A stretch of 64,000 nucleotides of DNA from an uncultured Erythrobacter sp. Lineage in GTDB: Bacteria; Pseudomonadota; Alphaproteobacteria; Sphingomonadales; Sphingomonadaceae. The translations under genes were made by a program, and so were the position numbers. The stretch lies in the NCBI RefSeq assembly GCF_947492365.1, contig NZ_CANLMB010000001.1, positions 1,302,001 to 1,366,000 on the forward strand, written 5' to 3'. The notes below the pieces were generated by a model. The model had not been told where the DNA came from and ran no database searches. It worked only from the letters and a program-made list of their open reading frames with translations. Of the stretch, positions 42,280 through 51,291 are shown one piece after another; position 1 is the first letter of the stretch; the number at the start of each line of letters is the position of its first letter.

Positions 42280-43728
42280 ATGGTCGATCCCGCTGCTCTA
42301 GATGATGAAACCATCACCCTCGACGCGCTTGAGGACGAAGTGCGCCCCGATGACCGGGTGGATGACGAGCGGCATGACGAGGAAAACCGGCTGAAACCCG
42401 AATATGTCCGCGATGTGCGCGCCGCGCTGGAGGCCGGTGACAAGGGCGCGGTCTATGACCTCGTGGAGCCGCTCCACCCCGCCGACATTGCCGACCTTAT
42501 CGAGCTGGTGAACACCGACGACCGTGAAACTTTCGCGGCCGCCATCACCGACCTGATGAGCCCCGAAGTGGTCGCGGAACTCAACGATCACGTGCGCGAA
42601 TTGATGATGGAAGCGCTGACGCCAGAAGACGTCGCGACCATCACCGAACAGCTCGAAACCGACGATGCGGTCCAGCTTCTCGAGGATCTCGACGAAGACG
42701 ACCAGAAGGCAATCATCGCCGAGCTGGAGCCGGAGACGCAGGCCGCGGTTGAAAGCGCGCTGTCCTATCCGGAGGAGACCGCCGGGCGTCTGATGAACCG
42801 CCACACGATGGCGGTGCCCGAGCATATGACCGTGGGCGATCTGATCGATTATCTGCGGATCGAGGGCGATCTGACGCATGATTTCTTCGAGGTCTTTGTG
42901 GTCGATTCCTCGCATCATCCGGTGGGCACATGCGCGCTCAACTGGATCCTCACCACCCCGCGCTCGGTTAAACTGACCGACGTGATGAAGCGCGACCAGA
43001 CGCTGATCCCGGTGACGATGGATCAGGAAGAGGTCGCACTGATGTTCCAGAAATACGCGCTGATCTCTGCCGCTGTGGTAGATGATAGCGGGCGGCTGGT
43101 CGGGCAGATGACGGTCGATGATATCGTCCACATCATCTCCGAAGAAGCGGGCGAGGATGCGCTGCTGCTATCGGGCGCAGGCGACGGTGACATTAACGAG
43201 CCGATCCGCGAGGCTTACTCCAGCCGCGTGCGCTGGCTGGTCGCCAATCTCGGCACAGCGGTTGTGGCCTCTGCGATCATCGCGTTTTTCGGAGCGGCGA
43301 TCGAGGAACTGGTCGCGCTCGCCGTGCTGATGCCGATTGTCGCGAGCATTGGCGGCAATGCGGGCACGCAGACCATGGCAGTCGCGGTGCGCGCGATTGC
43401 AACCAACCAGCTGACCCGCGCCAACACCTGGCGGATCGTCTGGCGCGAGCTGCGCGTGGCGGTGCTCAACGGCGCGACGATAGCGGTGCTGATCGGGATA
43501 GCAGCGGCGCTTCTGTTCTCGCCGGAGATGGGCGCGGTGATCGCGCTCGCCATGATTATCAACATCGCGGTGGCGGGCCTTGCGGGCGTGCTGGTGCCGG
43601 TCGCGTTCGAGCGGCTCGATCAGGACCCCGCGCTGGCCTCCTCCGTATTCGTGACCATGATCACTGACTCGATGGGCTTCTTCGCCTTCCTCGGACTGGC
43701 CGTCGCAGCGGGGCTTGCACCGCTCTGA
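42280..43728 (+). CDS. mgtE: Magnesium transporter MgtE
   Basis: A 482-residue MgtE. There is an acidic N domain (LEAGDKGAVYDLVEPLHPADIADLIELV), tandem CBS domains that gate the channel according to cytosolic Mg (SYPEETAGRLMNRHTMAVPEHMTV, QTLIPVTMDQEEVALMFQKYALISAAVVDD), and a plug helix. Five transmembrane helices include the selectivity segment VLMPIVASIGGNAGTQTMAVAVRAIA. The stop and the next start share bases (TGATG), indicating coupling with the DUF1489 gene. Confidence 0.95.
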   Translation: MVDPAALDDETITLDALEDEVRPDDRVDDERHDEENRLKPEYVRDVRAALEAGDKGAVYDLVEPLHPADIADLIELVNTDDRETFAAAITDLMSPEVVAELNDHVRELMMEALTPEDVATITEQLETDDAVQLLEDLDEDDQKAIIAELEPETQAAVESALSYPEETAGRLMNRHTMAVPEHMTVGDLIDYLRIEGDLTHDFFEVFVVDSSHHPVGTCALNWILTTPRSVKLTDVMKRDQTLIPVTMDQEEVALMFQKYALISAAVVDDSGRLVGQMTVDDIVHIISEEAGEDALLLSGAGDGDINEPIREAYSSRVRWLVANLGTAVVASAIIAFFGAAIEELVALAVLMPIVASIGGNAGTQTMAVAVRAIATNQLTRANTWRIVWRELRVAVLNGATIAVLIGIAAALLFSPEMGAVIALAMIINIAVAGLAGVLVPVAFERLDQDPALASSVFVTMITDSMGFFAFLGLAVAAGLAPL

Positions 43729-44126
43729 TGCCGCTTCACATGACCAAGATCGCGTTCGGCGCGAAGAGCTATGAAGACCTCGCCAGCTGGTATGTCGAAG
43801 GCGCGACCGAGCCTAAACGCCTCACCACCAAATACCGGCCCAAGCGGCACGAGGAGATGGTGGGCGGCTCGCTCTACTGGATCTTGAACCATGCGCTGGT
43901 GGCGCGCTCGGAAATCCTCAGCTTCACCGAAACCGCCGAGGGGCGCTGGCACATCAACCTGAAGCCCGAGCTGGTCCGCGTCCACCAACAGCGCAAGCGC
44001 GCGCATCAGGGCTGGCGCTATCTCGCAGAGGACAAAGCCCCGCGCGATGTCGCTCCGGGTGAGGATATCGGCGATGCCCTGCCCGGCAAACTGGCTGCGA
44101 AGCTGGAACGGCTGGGACTGGTTTAG
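43728..44126 (+). CDS. DUF1489 family protein
   Basis: A 132-residue cytoplasmic protein of unknown function restricted largely to alphaproteobacteria. MTKIAFGAKSYEDLASWY, TTKYRPKRHEEMVGGSLYWILNHALVARSEILSF and PELVRVHQQRKRAHQGWRYL match the DUF1489 layout. It is translationally coupled to mgtE, but I know no functional link. Confidence 0.87.
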   Translation: MPLHMTKIAFGAKSYEDLASWYVEGATEPKRLTTKYRPKRHEEMVGGSLYWILNHALVARSEILSFTETAEGRWHINLKPELVRVHQQRKRAHQGWRYLAEDKAPRDVAPGEDIGDALPGKLAAKLERLGLV

Positions 44127-44193
44127 ACCTGAGCGTGCTGCCGCATCCGAAAATGCGGTTGTCAGCTTGAAACCGGCCACATAAACTCGCTGG

Positions 44194-44682
44194 ATGCGAA
44201 TTCACATCCTCGCCGCCTTTGCGGCACTCGCCCTAGCCTTGACTGCAAATCCTGCCTTCGCGCAGCCCGTGACAAGCGAGCGCGACGATGTGGAGCGGGT
44301 CGAATCCAGCGATCCGGAAATGAACGCGGCCATCGAAACGGCACAGCAGACTTTACCCGACTTTCTCGCAATGCTTGCCGATCCGCCCAGAGGCGTGTCG
44401 CAGATCGGGTTCAAGTTTCCGCTGGGCGGGTGGGAGCATATCTGGGTTCACGATGTCAGGCGCGATGGCGACTATCTGACCGGCCGGCTCAGCAATGTGC
44501 CGATGCAGGAAGAATGGAAGCAAAACGAGCGGGTCCGCGTCCCGTTATCGGAAGTTTCCGACTGGGCGTGGATGGATGCGGACGGCGTCATGCGCGGCCA
44601 GCACACAACGCGCGTATTGCTCAGCCGGATCGACCCGCAAATGGCGGCTGCGATTGCGGAAAGTTTCGGCTGGAAGCGCTAG
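44194..44682 (+). CDS. Exported DUF2314 domain protein
   Basis: 162 residues with signal peptide MRIHILAAFAALALALTANPAFAQ. The remainder, NAAIETAQQTLPDFLAMLADPPRGVSQIGFKFPL, GGWEHIWVHDVRRDGDYLTGRLSN and VPLSEVSDWAWMDADGVMRGQHTTRVLL, follows the DUF2314 pattern. Function unknown; exported versions are frequent in sphingomonads. Confidence 0.82.
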   Translation: MRIHILAAFAALALALTANPAFAQPVTSERDDVERVESSDPEMNAAIETAQQTLPDFLAMLADPPRGVSQIGFKFPLGGWEHIWVHDVRRDGDYLTGRLSNVPMQEEWKQNERVRVPLSEVSDWAWMDADGVMRGQHTTRVLLSRIDPQMAAAIAESFGWKR

Positions 44683-44698
44683 TCAGCGATAATTTCGC

Positions 44699-45586
44699 TT
44701 ACCCTTTCGGCGGCATCGGGATCAGCGCGGGCGTGTTCTTGCGGTATTCCTGATAGGCCGGATCATCGCCCCAGCGCTCTTTCGCTTGTGCGTTTTGCAG
44801 GTTCACGCCGCTGATGCGGGTGAGCAGCAGGTAGACGAAGACAGGCGAGATCACGACCAGCCAGGACAGGCCTGACAGCACCGGCACCGCGATGATCAGA
44901 ATGCCGGTCCACAGCGTGATCTCTCCGAAGTAATTCGGGTGGCGGCTCCACTTCCACAGGCCGACATTGATGAACTTGCCTGAATTGGCGGGATCGTCCT
45001 TGAACTGGCTCTTTTGCGCGTCGGCCACGGCTTCGAAGGCAAAGCCGAACACCCACACTGCCGCGCCAACCCAGAACCAGATATCAATCGGCACCTGAGT
45101 GCTCGAGGTGATGATTGCGATGGCGGCAGAGGCGGTCAGGATCACCCACAGGGCTTGCAAGGTCCACGCGACCAGAAAGCGCGGCGGGTTCACTTTGATC
45201 TTCTCGAAGCGGCTGTCGGTCCCGCCCATCGCGTGGATGCGCATGAACAGGAATGAGCCGAGCCGGATGCACCAGATCGCGACCATCGCCGCGACCGCGA
45301 GGGCTCGCATATCCAGCTCGCCATGCGCGCCGATTGCTGCGTAGCAGGCAACCGCGGTCACCGTGATGTAAGTGAGCGCGCCGGTCGTGTCATAGAACTT
45401 GTCCGACTGCGCAGCGGCGGCGGGAATGAAGGCGAGCCAGTTCACCAGCAGCGCGATCCAGCCGCAGACATACATCGCCGAATAGCCCAGCAATTCGACA
45501 CTGTTTGCCCCTGCGAAATATGCGAAGGCGAGCGCGATTATCGTAACAATCGCGGCCACCATCAGGCTCTTTGCTGACTTGCCCAT
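44699..45586 (-). CDS. DUF1295 family membrane protein (steroid 5-alpha-reductase-like)
   Basis: A 295-residue integral membrane protein with seven or more helices. The C-terminal segment GKFINVGLWKWSRHPNYFGEITLWTGILI is the DUF1295/isoprenylcysteine-methyltransferase-like motif, where RHPNYFGE binds the reduced nicotinamide cofactor in 5-alpha-reductases. Substrate unknown. It closes a minus-strand run with SDR, FrnE-like and nudC genes. Confidence 0.88.
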   Translation of the reverse strand: MGKSAKSLMVAAIVTIIALAFAYFAGANSVELLGYSAMYVCGWIALLVNWLAFIPAAAAQSDKFYDTTGALTYITVTAVACYAAIGAHGELDMRALAVAAMVAIWCIRLGSFLFMRIHAMGGTDSRFEKIKVNPPRFLVAWTLQALWVILTASAAIAIITSSTQVPIDIWFWVGAAVWVFGFAFEAVADAQKSQFKDDPANSGKFINVGLWKWSRHPNYFGEITLWTGILIIAVPVLSGLSWLVVISPVFVYLLLTRISGVNLQNAQAKERWGDDPAYQEYRKNTPALIPMPPKG

Positions 45587-45597
45587 CTTGAATTCCC

Positions 45598-46407
45598 CTA
45601 CTTTGTCTTCGCTGCCTCTCGCAGCTGCGCCATCACAAGTTGGACGTCGTGAACCGCGTCCTTTTCGGCCGGATTGGCAAATTCGGCATAGCTTTCATGC
45701 AGCGCGCCCATCCGCTCTGCAATGCGCACTTCGTTGTATCCGTGACTAACTACGAAGCGGCGGCGCGAAAGGATTTGCGGCAGGACGATATCGACGTAAT
45801 TTTCGACATCCATTCCGAATTTCATGAACTGTTCGGGGCCAAGCGGGGTGAAGACCCAGCCGGGCACGATCAGGCCTGCATGGACATGCGGCGGCAGGTC
45901 GCCGCGCAGGCTCTCGGTCATGCCCAGAACTGCGTGTTTGGCCGCGATATAGGCCGCCGTCTGGCGCACCGCGCAGAACCAGCTGTTCTCGCTGCCAGTA
46001 TTGTAGATCGCGCTGGGGCTTTCCTGCGCGACAAGGCGCGGTGCGAAGGCGCGGCAGCCGTTCCAGATACCCCAGAAATTGACGTCGAAATGCGCGCGGG
46101 CTTCTTCGGGGTCGACTTCCCACAGCTTGCCATGAACGCCGCCTTGGCCCGCATTGTTCAGCACGAGGTCGATGGCCTCGAACTGCTCGCCAGCCGCCTC
46201 GGCCAGCGCCTCGACTTGCGCGAGGTCTGATACGTCACAGGCCAGGGTGGAGATGTTCGCAATTCGCTCGGCCGCCTCTAGCCGCTCTCCTGGCAAATCG
46301 CCGACAAGCACCTCGACGCCCTGCCCTGCGAGCCTTTTCGCCAGCGCGAGTCCAATCCCGCTCGCCCCGCCGGTTATCACCGCTGTCCGGGGCGCGAAGT
46401 CTATCAC
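45598..46407 (-). CDS. SDR family oxidoreductase
   Basis: A 269-residue short-chain dehydrogenase. It has TAVITGGASGIGLALAKRLAGQGVEV, DLVLNNAGQGG, an active-site Tyr/Lys in TAAYIAAKHAVLGM, and a Ser-equivalent near YNTGSENSW. The GTG at 46407 overlaps the upstream DsbA-like stop (GTGA), and the frame before it does not look like SDR sequence. The C-terminus resembles SDRs of the YqjQ/oxidoreductase group. Substrate unknown. Confidence 0.88.
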   Translation of the reverse strand: MIDFAPRTAVITGGASGIGLALAKRLAGQGVEVLVGDLPGERLEAAERIANISTLACDVSDLAQVEALAEAAGEQFEAIDLVLNNAGQGGVHGKLWEVDPEEARAHFDVNFWGIWNGCRAFAPRLVAQESPSAIYNTGSENSWFCAVRQTAAYIAAKHAVLGMTESLRGDLPPHVHAGLIVPGWVFTPLGPEQFMKFGMDVENYVDIVLPQILSRRRFVVSHGYNEVRIAERMGALHESYAEFANPAEKDAVHDVQLVMAQLREAAKTK

Positions 46408-47093
46408 TGGGCGGCCCGGCTCTTCTCGGCCACGCGGCGCAGCACGTTGACATAGGTTTCCGGCCCTTGCGCGCCCGGTACCATGAATTTGCCGTTGATG
46501 ATCATGGCCGGAACGCCGGAGATGTTGAGGTCCCACGCCTGCCGCTCTTCGGCTTCGACGCGCGCTTCCAGATCGGCATCGTCCAGCGCGGTGCGCGCAG
46601 CTTCACGATGGAGACCAACACTGGCGGCGATGTCGAGCAGACCTTCGCGGTCAGCGAGCGATTGGCGCTGATTGAAATGCGCCTTGAACAGGGCAAGCTT
46701 GAGCTGCGTCTGCACCTGCGGTCCCGCTTGTTCGAGCGCGAAGCCCAGCAGCTTGTGACAATCGCGGGTGTTCCACATCATCGCAGGCGGCGCTTCCTCG
46801 CTGCCCTCATACGAAAGCGAAACGCCTGCATTCTCGGCAACCAGCTTCATCTGCCCGCGCACTTTCGCGCCCTCTTCGGCAGAGCGGCCATATTTGCGAG
46901 CCAGATGCGCTTCCTGCCCCTCACCCTCGGCTGGCATGTCGGGGTTGAGTTCGAACGGACGCCAGCGCACTTCGGCTTCGATTTCGCCTTCGAGTTCGCC
47001 CAGAGCCTTAGTCAATTGGCCGTATCCAATCGCGCACCACGGGCACACGACGTCAGAGTATATGTCGATGGTAAGCTTGTCGTGAGCGCTCAT
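46404..47093 (-). CDS. DsbA family oxidoreductase (FrnE-like)
   Basis: A 229-residue thioredoxin-fold protein without a signal peptide, so cytoplasmic. It has IDIYSDVVCPWCAIGYGQL with a CPWC active site, WRPFELNPDMPAEGEGQEAHLARKYG, and a cis-Pro in ISGVPAMIINGKFMVPGAQ. FrnE-type proteins are disulfide isomerases linked to oxidative stress. Both ends overlap neighbours by 4 bp (nudC upstream, SDR downstream), forming a tightly coupled three-gene set. Confidence 0.9.
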   Translation of the reverse strand: MSAHDKLTIDIYSDVVCPWCAIGYGQLTKALGELEGEIEAEVRWRPFELNPDMPAEGEGQEAHLARKYGRSAEEGAKVRGQMKLVAENAGVSLSYEGSEEAPPAMMWNTRDCHKLLGFALEQAGPQVQTQLKLALFKAHFNQRQSLADREGLLDIAASVGLHREAARTALDDADLEARVEAEERQAWDLNISGVPAMIINGKFMVPGAQGPETYVNVLRRVAEKSRAAQ

Positions 47094-47989
47094 GCGGTCT
47101 TCTCCAACCACCATTTCATCAAATTGCTTGCAATCGCATGCGGTGGCGGCGCGCGGAACGGGCCGTCTCCGGCGAGCGAGGCAACAACCTCGTGACGGGT
47201 GAACCAGCGGATTTCCGCCATCTCGGTCTCGTCGATTACCAGCGCATCATCGTCGGCATAGCTGTGGCAACCGATCATCAGCTGGCTCGGGAATGGCCAT
47301 GGCTGGCTGGCGACATAGGAAACGTCGCGGACCCGCACACCCGATTCCTCGAACACTTCGCGCGCCACGGCTTCCTCGATGGTCTCGCCCGGTTCGACAA
47401 AGCCTGCGAGTGCAGAGAATGCCCCCTCCGGCCAGCCCTTCCCTCGGCCCAGCATCAAGCGGCCTTCATATTCGGCGAGCATGATTGTGACCGGATCGGT
47501 GCGCGGGAAATGTTGCGCATCGCACGATCCGCAATCGCGCTGCCAGCCGCCTTTGGCGATATGCGTGTCACCGCCGCACGCCGCACAGTGGCGGTGCCGC
47601 GCGTGCCAGTCGATCAGGCTGCGCGCGCCGCCGTAAAGCGCAAGGTCGCCCGGATCGAGCGTCGCCATCAGCGACCAGAGCCGCGGATTAGCCATGCGCG
47701 GCTTAGCATCACCCTCTTTGGGCACTGCCGCAAAACAGGCCTTCTCACCCCCGTCGCTGCGATCAATCCCGAGGAAGACAAGCTCCGCATCCTCTGGCGC
47801 ATCGGCGAGCGTGCCCCAGGCCAGACGGCCCGTGTCATCCAGATCGGGCATCATCTCGTCGAGCGCCAGCAGCCGCGCCTTCCAGTTCATCAGCCCCGCA
47901 AGCGCATCCGGATCGGCACGCAGATTGTCTGCGCGGTCTAGCGGCGAGCCTGAAAAGGCAATCGGTCCAGCATTGGGCGGGCTAAGCAT
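47090..47989 (-). CDS. nudC: NAD(+) diphosphatase / NAD-cap hydrolase
   Basis: Hydrolyses NADH and removes the NAD cap from RNA. The 299-residue product has the four-Cys zinc ribbon (HCAACGGDT, DCGSCDA). It also has the Nudix box GFVEPGETIEEAVAREVFEESGV and the NADH-specific SQPWPFPSQLM signature. It directly follows the serine hydrolase (stop and start share one base at 47989) and is coupled to the FrnE-like gene. Confidence 0.95.
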   Translation of the reverse strand: MLSPPNAGPIAFSGSPLDRADNLRADPDALAGLMNWKARLLALDEMMPDLDDTGRLAWGTLADAPEDAELVFLGIDRSDGGEKACFAAVPKEGDAKPRMANPRLWSLMATLDPGDLALYGGARSLIDWHARHRHCAACGGDTHIAKGGWQRDCGSCDAQHFPRTDPVTIMLAEYEGRLMLGRGKGWPEGAFSALAGFVEPGETIEEAVAREVFEESGVRVRDVSYVASQPWPFPSQLMIGCHSYADDDALVIDETEMAEIRWFTRHEVVASLAGDGPFRAPPPHAIASNLMKWWLEKTA

Positions 47990-49317
47990 CAGGCGGCGTG
48001 GCTCTGATGCATACCGGTCAGATCAGCCTCCATCGCGGCGAAGAATTCATCGCGGATCGGGAAGGCATCGGTGGGCATATATTGCGTCCACAAACAGGCG
48101 CGCAGGCCCAAATTGTAGTCTGCGGCGGCCAAAGTTCCGGCGGCACCGCCCCAGCCGAACCGGCCATTATGCGAACGTCCACCCGCACCGTGGCCCTGAC
48201 CATCGACCCATGATCCGGTGAGATCGACCGTATCGGGGATCAGGTTGGAGACGCCGACGCGCACCGCTTCTTCGCTCATCACCCGCTCATTGCCGAGCAT
48301 GCCGTAGCCGAGCAGCATCCGCAGGAAGCGGTCATAATCGCGCGGCGTAGAGATCAATCCGCCGCCGCCCGAGGGCACTTTTGGTGCGTCGAAATAGATC
48401 GAATTGTTCGCGGGATCGATCGGCAGCGGATTGCCGAACAGAATGCCGTAATTGTCGGTCAGGCGCGCGCCTTCGCCCTCCGGCACGGTCATCCAGGTGC
48501 TGTCCATGCCCAGCGGATCGAACAGACGCGATTTGAGGAAGGCTTCGAATTCCATGCCGCTTGCGACCTCGACCACGCGGCCGAGCAAGTCGATGCTGCA
48601 CGAATAGCTCCACTTGGTCGCGGGCTGATACATCAGCGGCAGGCTGGCAAGCCTGTCTGTCCAGACCTCTAGGCCCGGCGCAGGCGTGACCGGAGGGAAG
48701 CCGGGGATCGGATTGCGGCTGACCCGGCCGCCCACGATGCCATTTTCGTTATAGGCATCGAGCAGCGGCCCCTTGCTGATGATCGAATAGCCAAGGCCGG
48801 ACGTGTGGGTCAGCAGCTGGCGGAGTGTGATCGGACGCTCGGCAGGCACGGTGTCGTTCAGCGATCCTTCCGGATCGACCAGAACCTGCGTGTCGCGGAA
48901 GGCGGGAATCACATCGTAAAGCGGCTGGTCGAGTGTCAACAGACCATCGTCGATCAGCATCATGATCGCCATGCCGGTAATCGGCTTCGACATTGAATAG
49001 ATGCGATAGAGCGTGTCCATGTCCACCGGCGTTTCGCTGGAAAGACCCAGCGTTCCGCCGCCGACTGTGTGGGCCATGTCGTTCTGACCCCAGCCGAAGG
49101 AGAGCAGCAGGTTCGCGACCTTGCGCTCCGACACATATTTCTGCGCCATCGCGGCGACATTGGGCCAGCTTTCGCTGACATCATGCGCAAGCAGCTGACG
49201 CCCGAAAGGAAGCGAAGCGAGCGCAGCCACGCCAGCGGCATAGGCCCCGCCGCGAAACAGCGAGCGGCGGCTGAGCTGGGGCGAAAGGGCGGGTTCGTCG
49301 AAAGTGCGATAGGCCAT
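47989..49317 (-). CDS. Serine hydrolase, class C beta-lactamase family, Tat-type signal
   Basis: A 442-residue exported esterase or peptidase. The N-terminus SPQLSRRSLFRGGAYAAGVAALASLPFG is a twin-arginine-like signal. The catalytic SxxK is in YRIYSMSKPITGMAI, the YxN-equivalent Tyr is in KWSYSCSIDLLG, and GGGLISTPRDYDRFLRMLL follows. A KTG-like loop is seen as GRFGWGGAAG, as in EstB-type carboxylesterases. Probably an esterase, not an antibiotic-resistance enzyme. GGAGAGA precedes the ATG at 49317. Confidence 0.9.
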   Translation of the reverse strand: MAYRTFDEPALSPQLSRRSLFRGGAYAAGVAALASLPFGRQLLAHDVSESWPNVAAMAQKYVSERKVANLLLSFGWGQNDMAHTVGGGTLGLSSETPVDMDTLYRIYSMSKPITGMAIMMLIDDGLLTLDQPLYDVIPAFRDTQVLVDPEGSLNDTVPAERPITLRQLLTHTSGLGYSIISKGPLLDAYNENGIVGGRVSRNPIPGFPPVTPAPGLEVWTDRLASLPLMYQPATKWSYSCSIDLLGRVVEVASGMEFEAFLKSRLFDPLGMDSTWMTVPEGEGARLTDNYGILFGNPLPIDPANNSIYFDAPKVPSGGGGLISTPRDYDRFLRMLLGYGMLGNERVMSEEAVRVGVSNLIPDTVDLTGSWVDGQGHGAGGRSHNGRFGWGGAAGTLAAADYNLGLRACLWTQYMPTDAFPIRDEFFAAMEADLTGMHQSHAA

Positions 49318-49449
49318 TGGGAATCTCTCCGAGGGAATGTCTTTGCGCGCGTTTGTGGGGGAGCAGAGCTGAACCGTCAATTGCGTGGTTAAATGAGACT
49401 AGTTCTGACGGGTCTTGAAATGTTGTAGTGTATTGCCCATATAACACAC

Positions 49450-49671
49450 ATGTTCAATATACTCTCTTGGCTGATCGGACTTGTGTGCCTGATCCTCGCA
49501 ATCCCGCTCCAGCTGCCGATCCTCGGCCTTGGCCTGTGGATCGTGCTTCCTGTCGCGGTGATCGGTGCCGGTATCGGCGCGCTGTCTTCCTCGAATGGCG
49601 GACGCAATCTCAACCTGTTCGTGATTCTGGTGATCGTGCTCAGGCTGGCGATTACCGGCGGGACATTTTGA
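49450..49671 (+). CDS. Small membrane protein
   Basis: 73 residues, two hydrophobic helices (residues about 4-24 and 28-46) and a third near the end, with a short SSSNGGRNLN loop. It resembles no named family that I can cite. It lies alone between two minus-strand genes and ends 4 bp from the mutY stop. The good hydrophobic pattern and codon use support it as a real gene. Confidence 0.65.
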   Translation: MFNILSWLIGLVCLILAIPLQLPILGLGLWIVLPVAVIGAGIGALSSSNGGRNLNLFVILVIVLRLAITGGTF

Positions 49672-49675
49672 TCTC

Positions 49676-50707
49676 TTAAGCCAGCGCGAGCCGCGCGGCC
49701 TTGGCGAATAAGGTTGGTAGCCCCGCCTCTCCGATCTCGCTGACCGGCCACCACTCGCCCTCGCCCATCGGAGCATCTGCGCTCGCAATCCGCACCACGT
49801 CCATCGTGAGATGCGCATGGGTGAACGTGTGCCGCACCGCGCCCAGCGCCTCGCGCTCGCCTGACAGCGGAGCTGCGCCAGTGCCATCCGCCTGCGCGCT
49901 CCAGCCGTCATCAGGCAGCGCGCGCATCCCGCCGAGCATGCCTGTGCCGGGGCGCGTGACGAGCCAGACCTTCTCTTCCATCTCAATCCAGAACGCTGTC
50001 CCGCGCCGCTCGGGCTTTGCCTTCTTGGGAGCTTTGACGGGCAAGCGTTCGGGTTCGCCCGCTTTGCGTCCCTCGCATTGGTCGGACAGCGGGCAGAGCA
50101 GGCATTTGGGAGCCTTGCTGGTGCAGATTTGCGAGCCGAGATCCATCATCGCCTGCGCGAAGTCACCCGCGCGTTTGTCCGGCGTGATTGTGTCAGCCCG
50201 CTCGCGGATCGCCTTGCGCGCTTTGGGAAGCGGCTCGGTGATCGCGAACAGCCGCGAGACCACCCGCTCGACATTGGCATCGACCACCACTGCCCGCTCC
50301 CCAAAGGCAATCGCAGCTATTGCGGCGGCGGTATAAGCACCCAGCCCCGGTAACTCGCGCAGCTCTGCTTCGGTCTTGGGAAAGCCGCCGCGCGCCGCCA
50401 CTTCGGCTGCGCACTTCACCAGATTGCGGGCGCGCGAATAGTAGCCCAGCCCCGCCCAAGCGGCCATCACCTCGTCCTCACCCGCTGCGGCAAGATCGAA
50501 CACGCTCGGCCAGCGCGCGGTGAATTTTTCAAAGTAGGGCTTCACCGCCGCGACGGTCGTCTGCTGCAGCATCACTTCGGATAGCCACACGCGATAGGGC
50601 CACGCATCGTCGTTCGGCGCAGGCATGCAGGGCGGATTGCGCCACGGCAAGGCCCGCGCATGGCTCGCATACCAGTCGAGAAGTTTGTCGGCTAAGCTGG
50701 CGGTCAC
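49676..50707 (-). CDS. mutY: A/G-specific adenine glycosylase
   Basis: Removes adenine opposite 8-oxoguanine. The 343-residue product has WLSEVMLQQTTVAAVKPYFEKF, the HhH and catalytic region LPGLGAYTAAAIAAIAFGERAVVVDANVERVVSRLF with its Asp, and the 4Fe-4S ligands in CTSKAPKCLLCPLSDQC. The C-terminal Nudix-like domain recognises 8-oxoG. The GTG at 50707 was chosen; upstream codons lie in the divergent gene's leader and are not homologous. Confidence 0.95.
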   Translation of the reverse strand: MTASLADKLLDWYASHARALPWRNPPCMPAPNDDAWPYRVWLSEVMLQQTTVAAVKPYFEKFTARWPSVFDLAAAGEDEVMAAWAGLGYYSRARNLVKCAAEVAARGGFPKTEAELRELPGLGAYTAAAIAAIAFGERAVVVDANVERVVSRLFAITEPLPKARKAIRERADTITPDKRAGDFAQAMMDLGSQICTSKAPKCLLCPLSDQCEGRKAGEPERLPVKAPKKAKPERRGTAFWIEMEEKVWLVTRPGTGMLGGMRALPDDGWSAQADGTGAAPLSGEREALGAVRHTFTHAHLTMDVVRIASADAPMGEGEWWPVSEIGEAGLPTLFAKAARLALA

Positions 50708-50721
50708 GCGGGGCCTATGGC

Positions 50722-51291
50722 ATGGCACAGGGCGACATGGGAAGTGACACCGACAAACCAAAAGGCAAGCAGCCACGCCCGCGCAAGCTGGCCAAGCCCT
50801 ATGAGCGTCCGCGCGGCCGCGGCGCCAAGGCGATCGGCGATCTCATGCCCGAAATCGGGCGCACGGCCTTTCGCCGCTTCGGCTTTGTCCAAAGCTCGGT
50901 CGTCACGCGCTGGCCCGAAATTGTTGGCCCCAAACATGCGCGGGTCTGCTCACCCGAAGCGATCCGTTTCCCGCCGGGCGAGAAATCCGAAGGCATATTG
51001 CAACTGGTCGTCGCGCCCGCCCATGCGCCGCTGATCCAGCAAGTGCTGCCCGAGATCATCGAGCGGGTGAACCGCTTCTTTGGCTACAATGCCGTCGCGC
51101 GGGCAAAAATCCGGCAAGGTAAGGTTAAGCCGCCAACTGCTGAAGCGAAGCCCAAACCGCCGCCTTCGCTGAAGCCCATTCCGATGGAACTGGGTGACAG
51201 CTTGCGCGATATTGGCGATCCCGAACTGCGCACCGTGCTCGAATCGCTCGCCCGCAGCTTTGACGATGGAAAGAAAGAAGACGACACGTGA
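50722..51291 (+). CDS. DUF721 (DciA-like) protein
   Basis: 189 residues with a basic disordered head (KGKQPRPRKLAKPYERPRGRG) and a DUF721 core, IGRTAFRRFGFVQSSVVTRWPEIVGPKHARVCSPEAIRF then LQLVVAPAHAPLIQQVLPEIIERVNRFFGYNAVARAKI. DciA is the replicative-helicase loader of most bacteria lacking DnaC, and alphaproteobacterial versions have this form. The ATG at 50737 is an alternative start. It is followed with a 4-bp overlap by the DsbA-like gene. Confidence 0.88.
   Translation: MAQGDMGSDTDKPKGKQPRPRKLAKPYERPRGRGAKAIGDLMPEIGRTAFRRFGFVQSSVVTRWPEIVGPKHARVCSPEAIRFPPGEKSEGILQLVVAPAHAPLIQQVLPEIIERVNRFFGYNAVARAKIRQGKVKPPTAEAKPKPPPSLKPIPMELGDSLRDIGDPELRTVLESLARSFDDGKKEDDT

Noticed and set aside
47989..49317. 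Antibiotic-resistance beta-lactamase
   Set aside because: The class C fold is shared with esterases; the loops and long N-terminal Tat-like signal fit EstB-type hydrolases, and nothing points to resistance.
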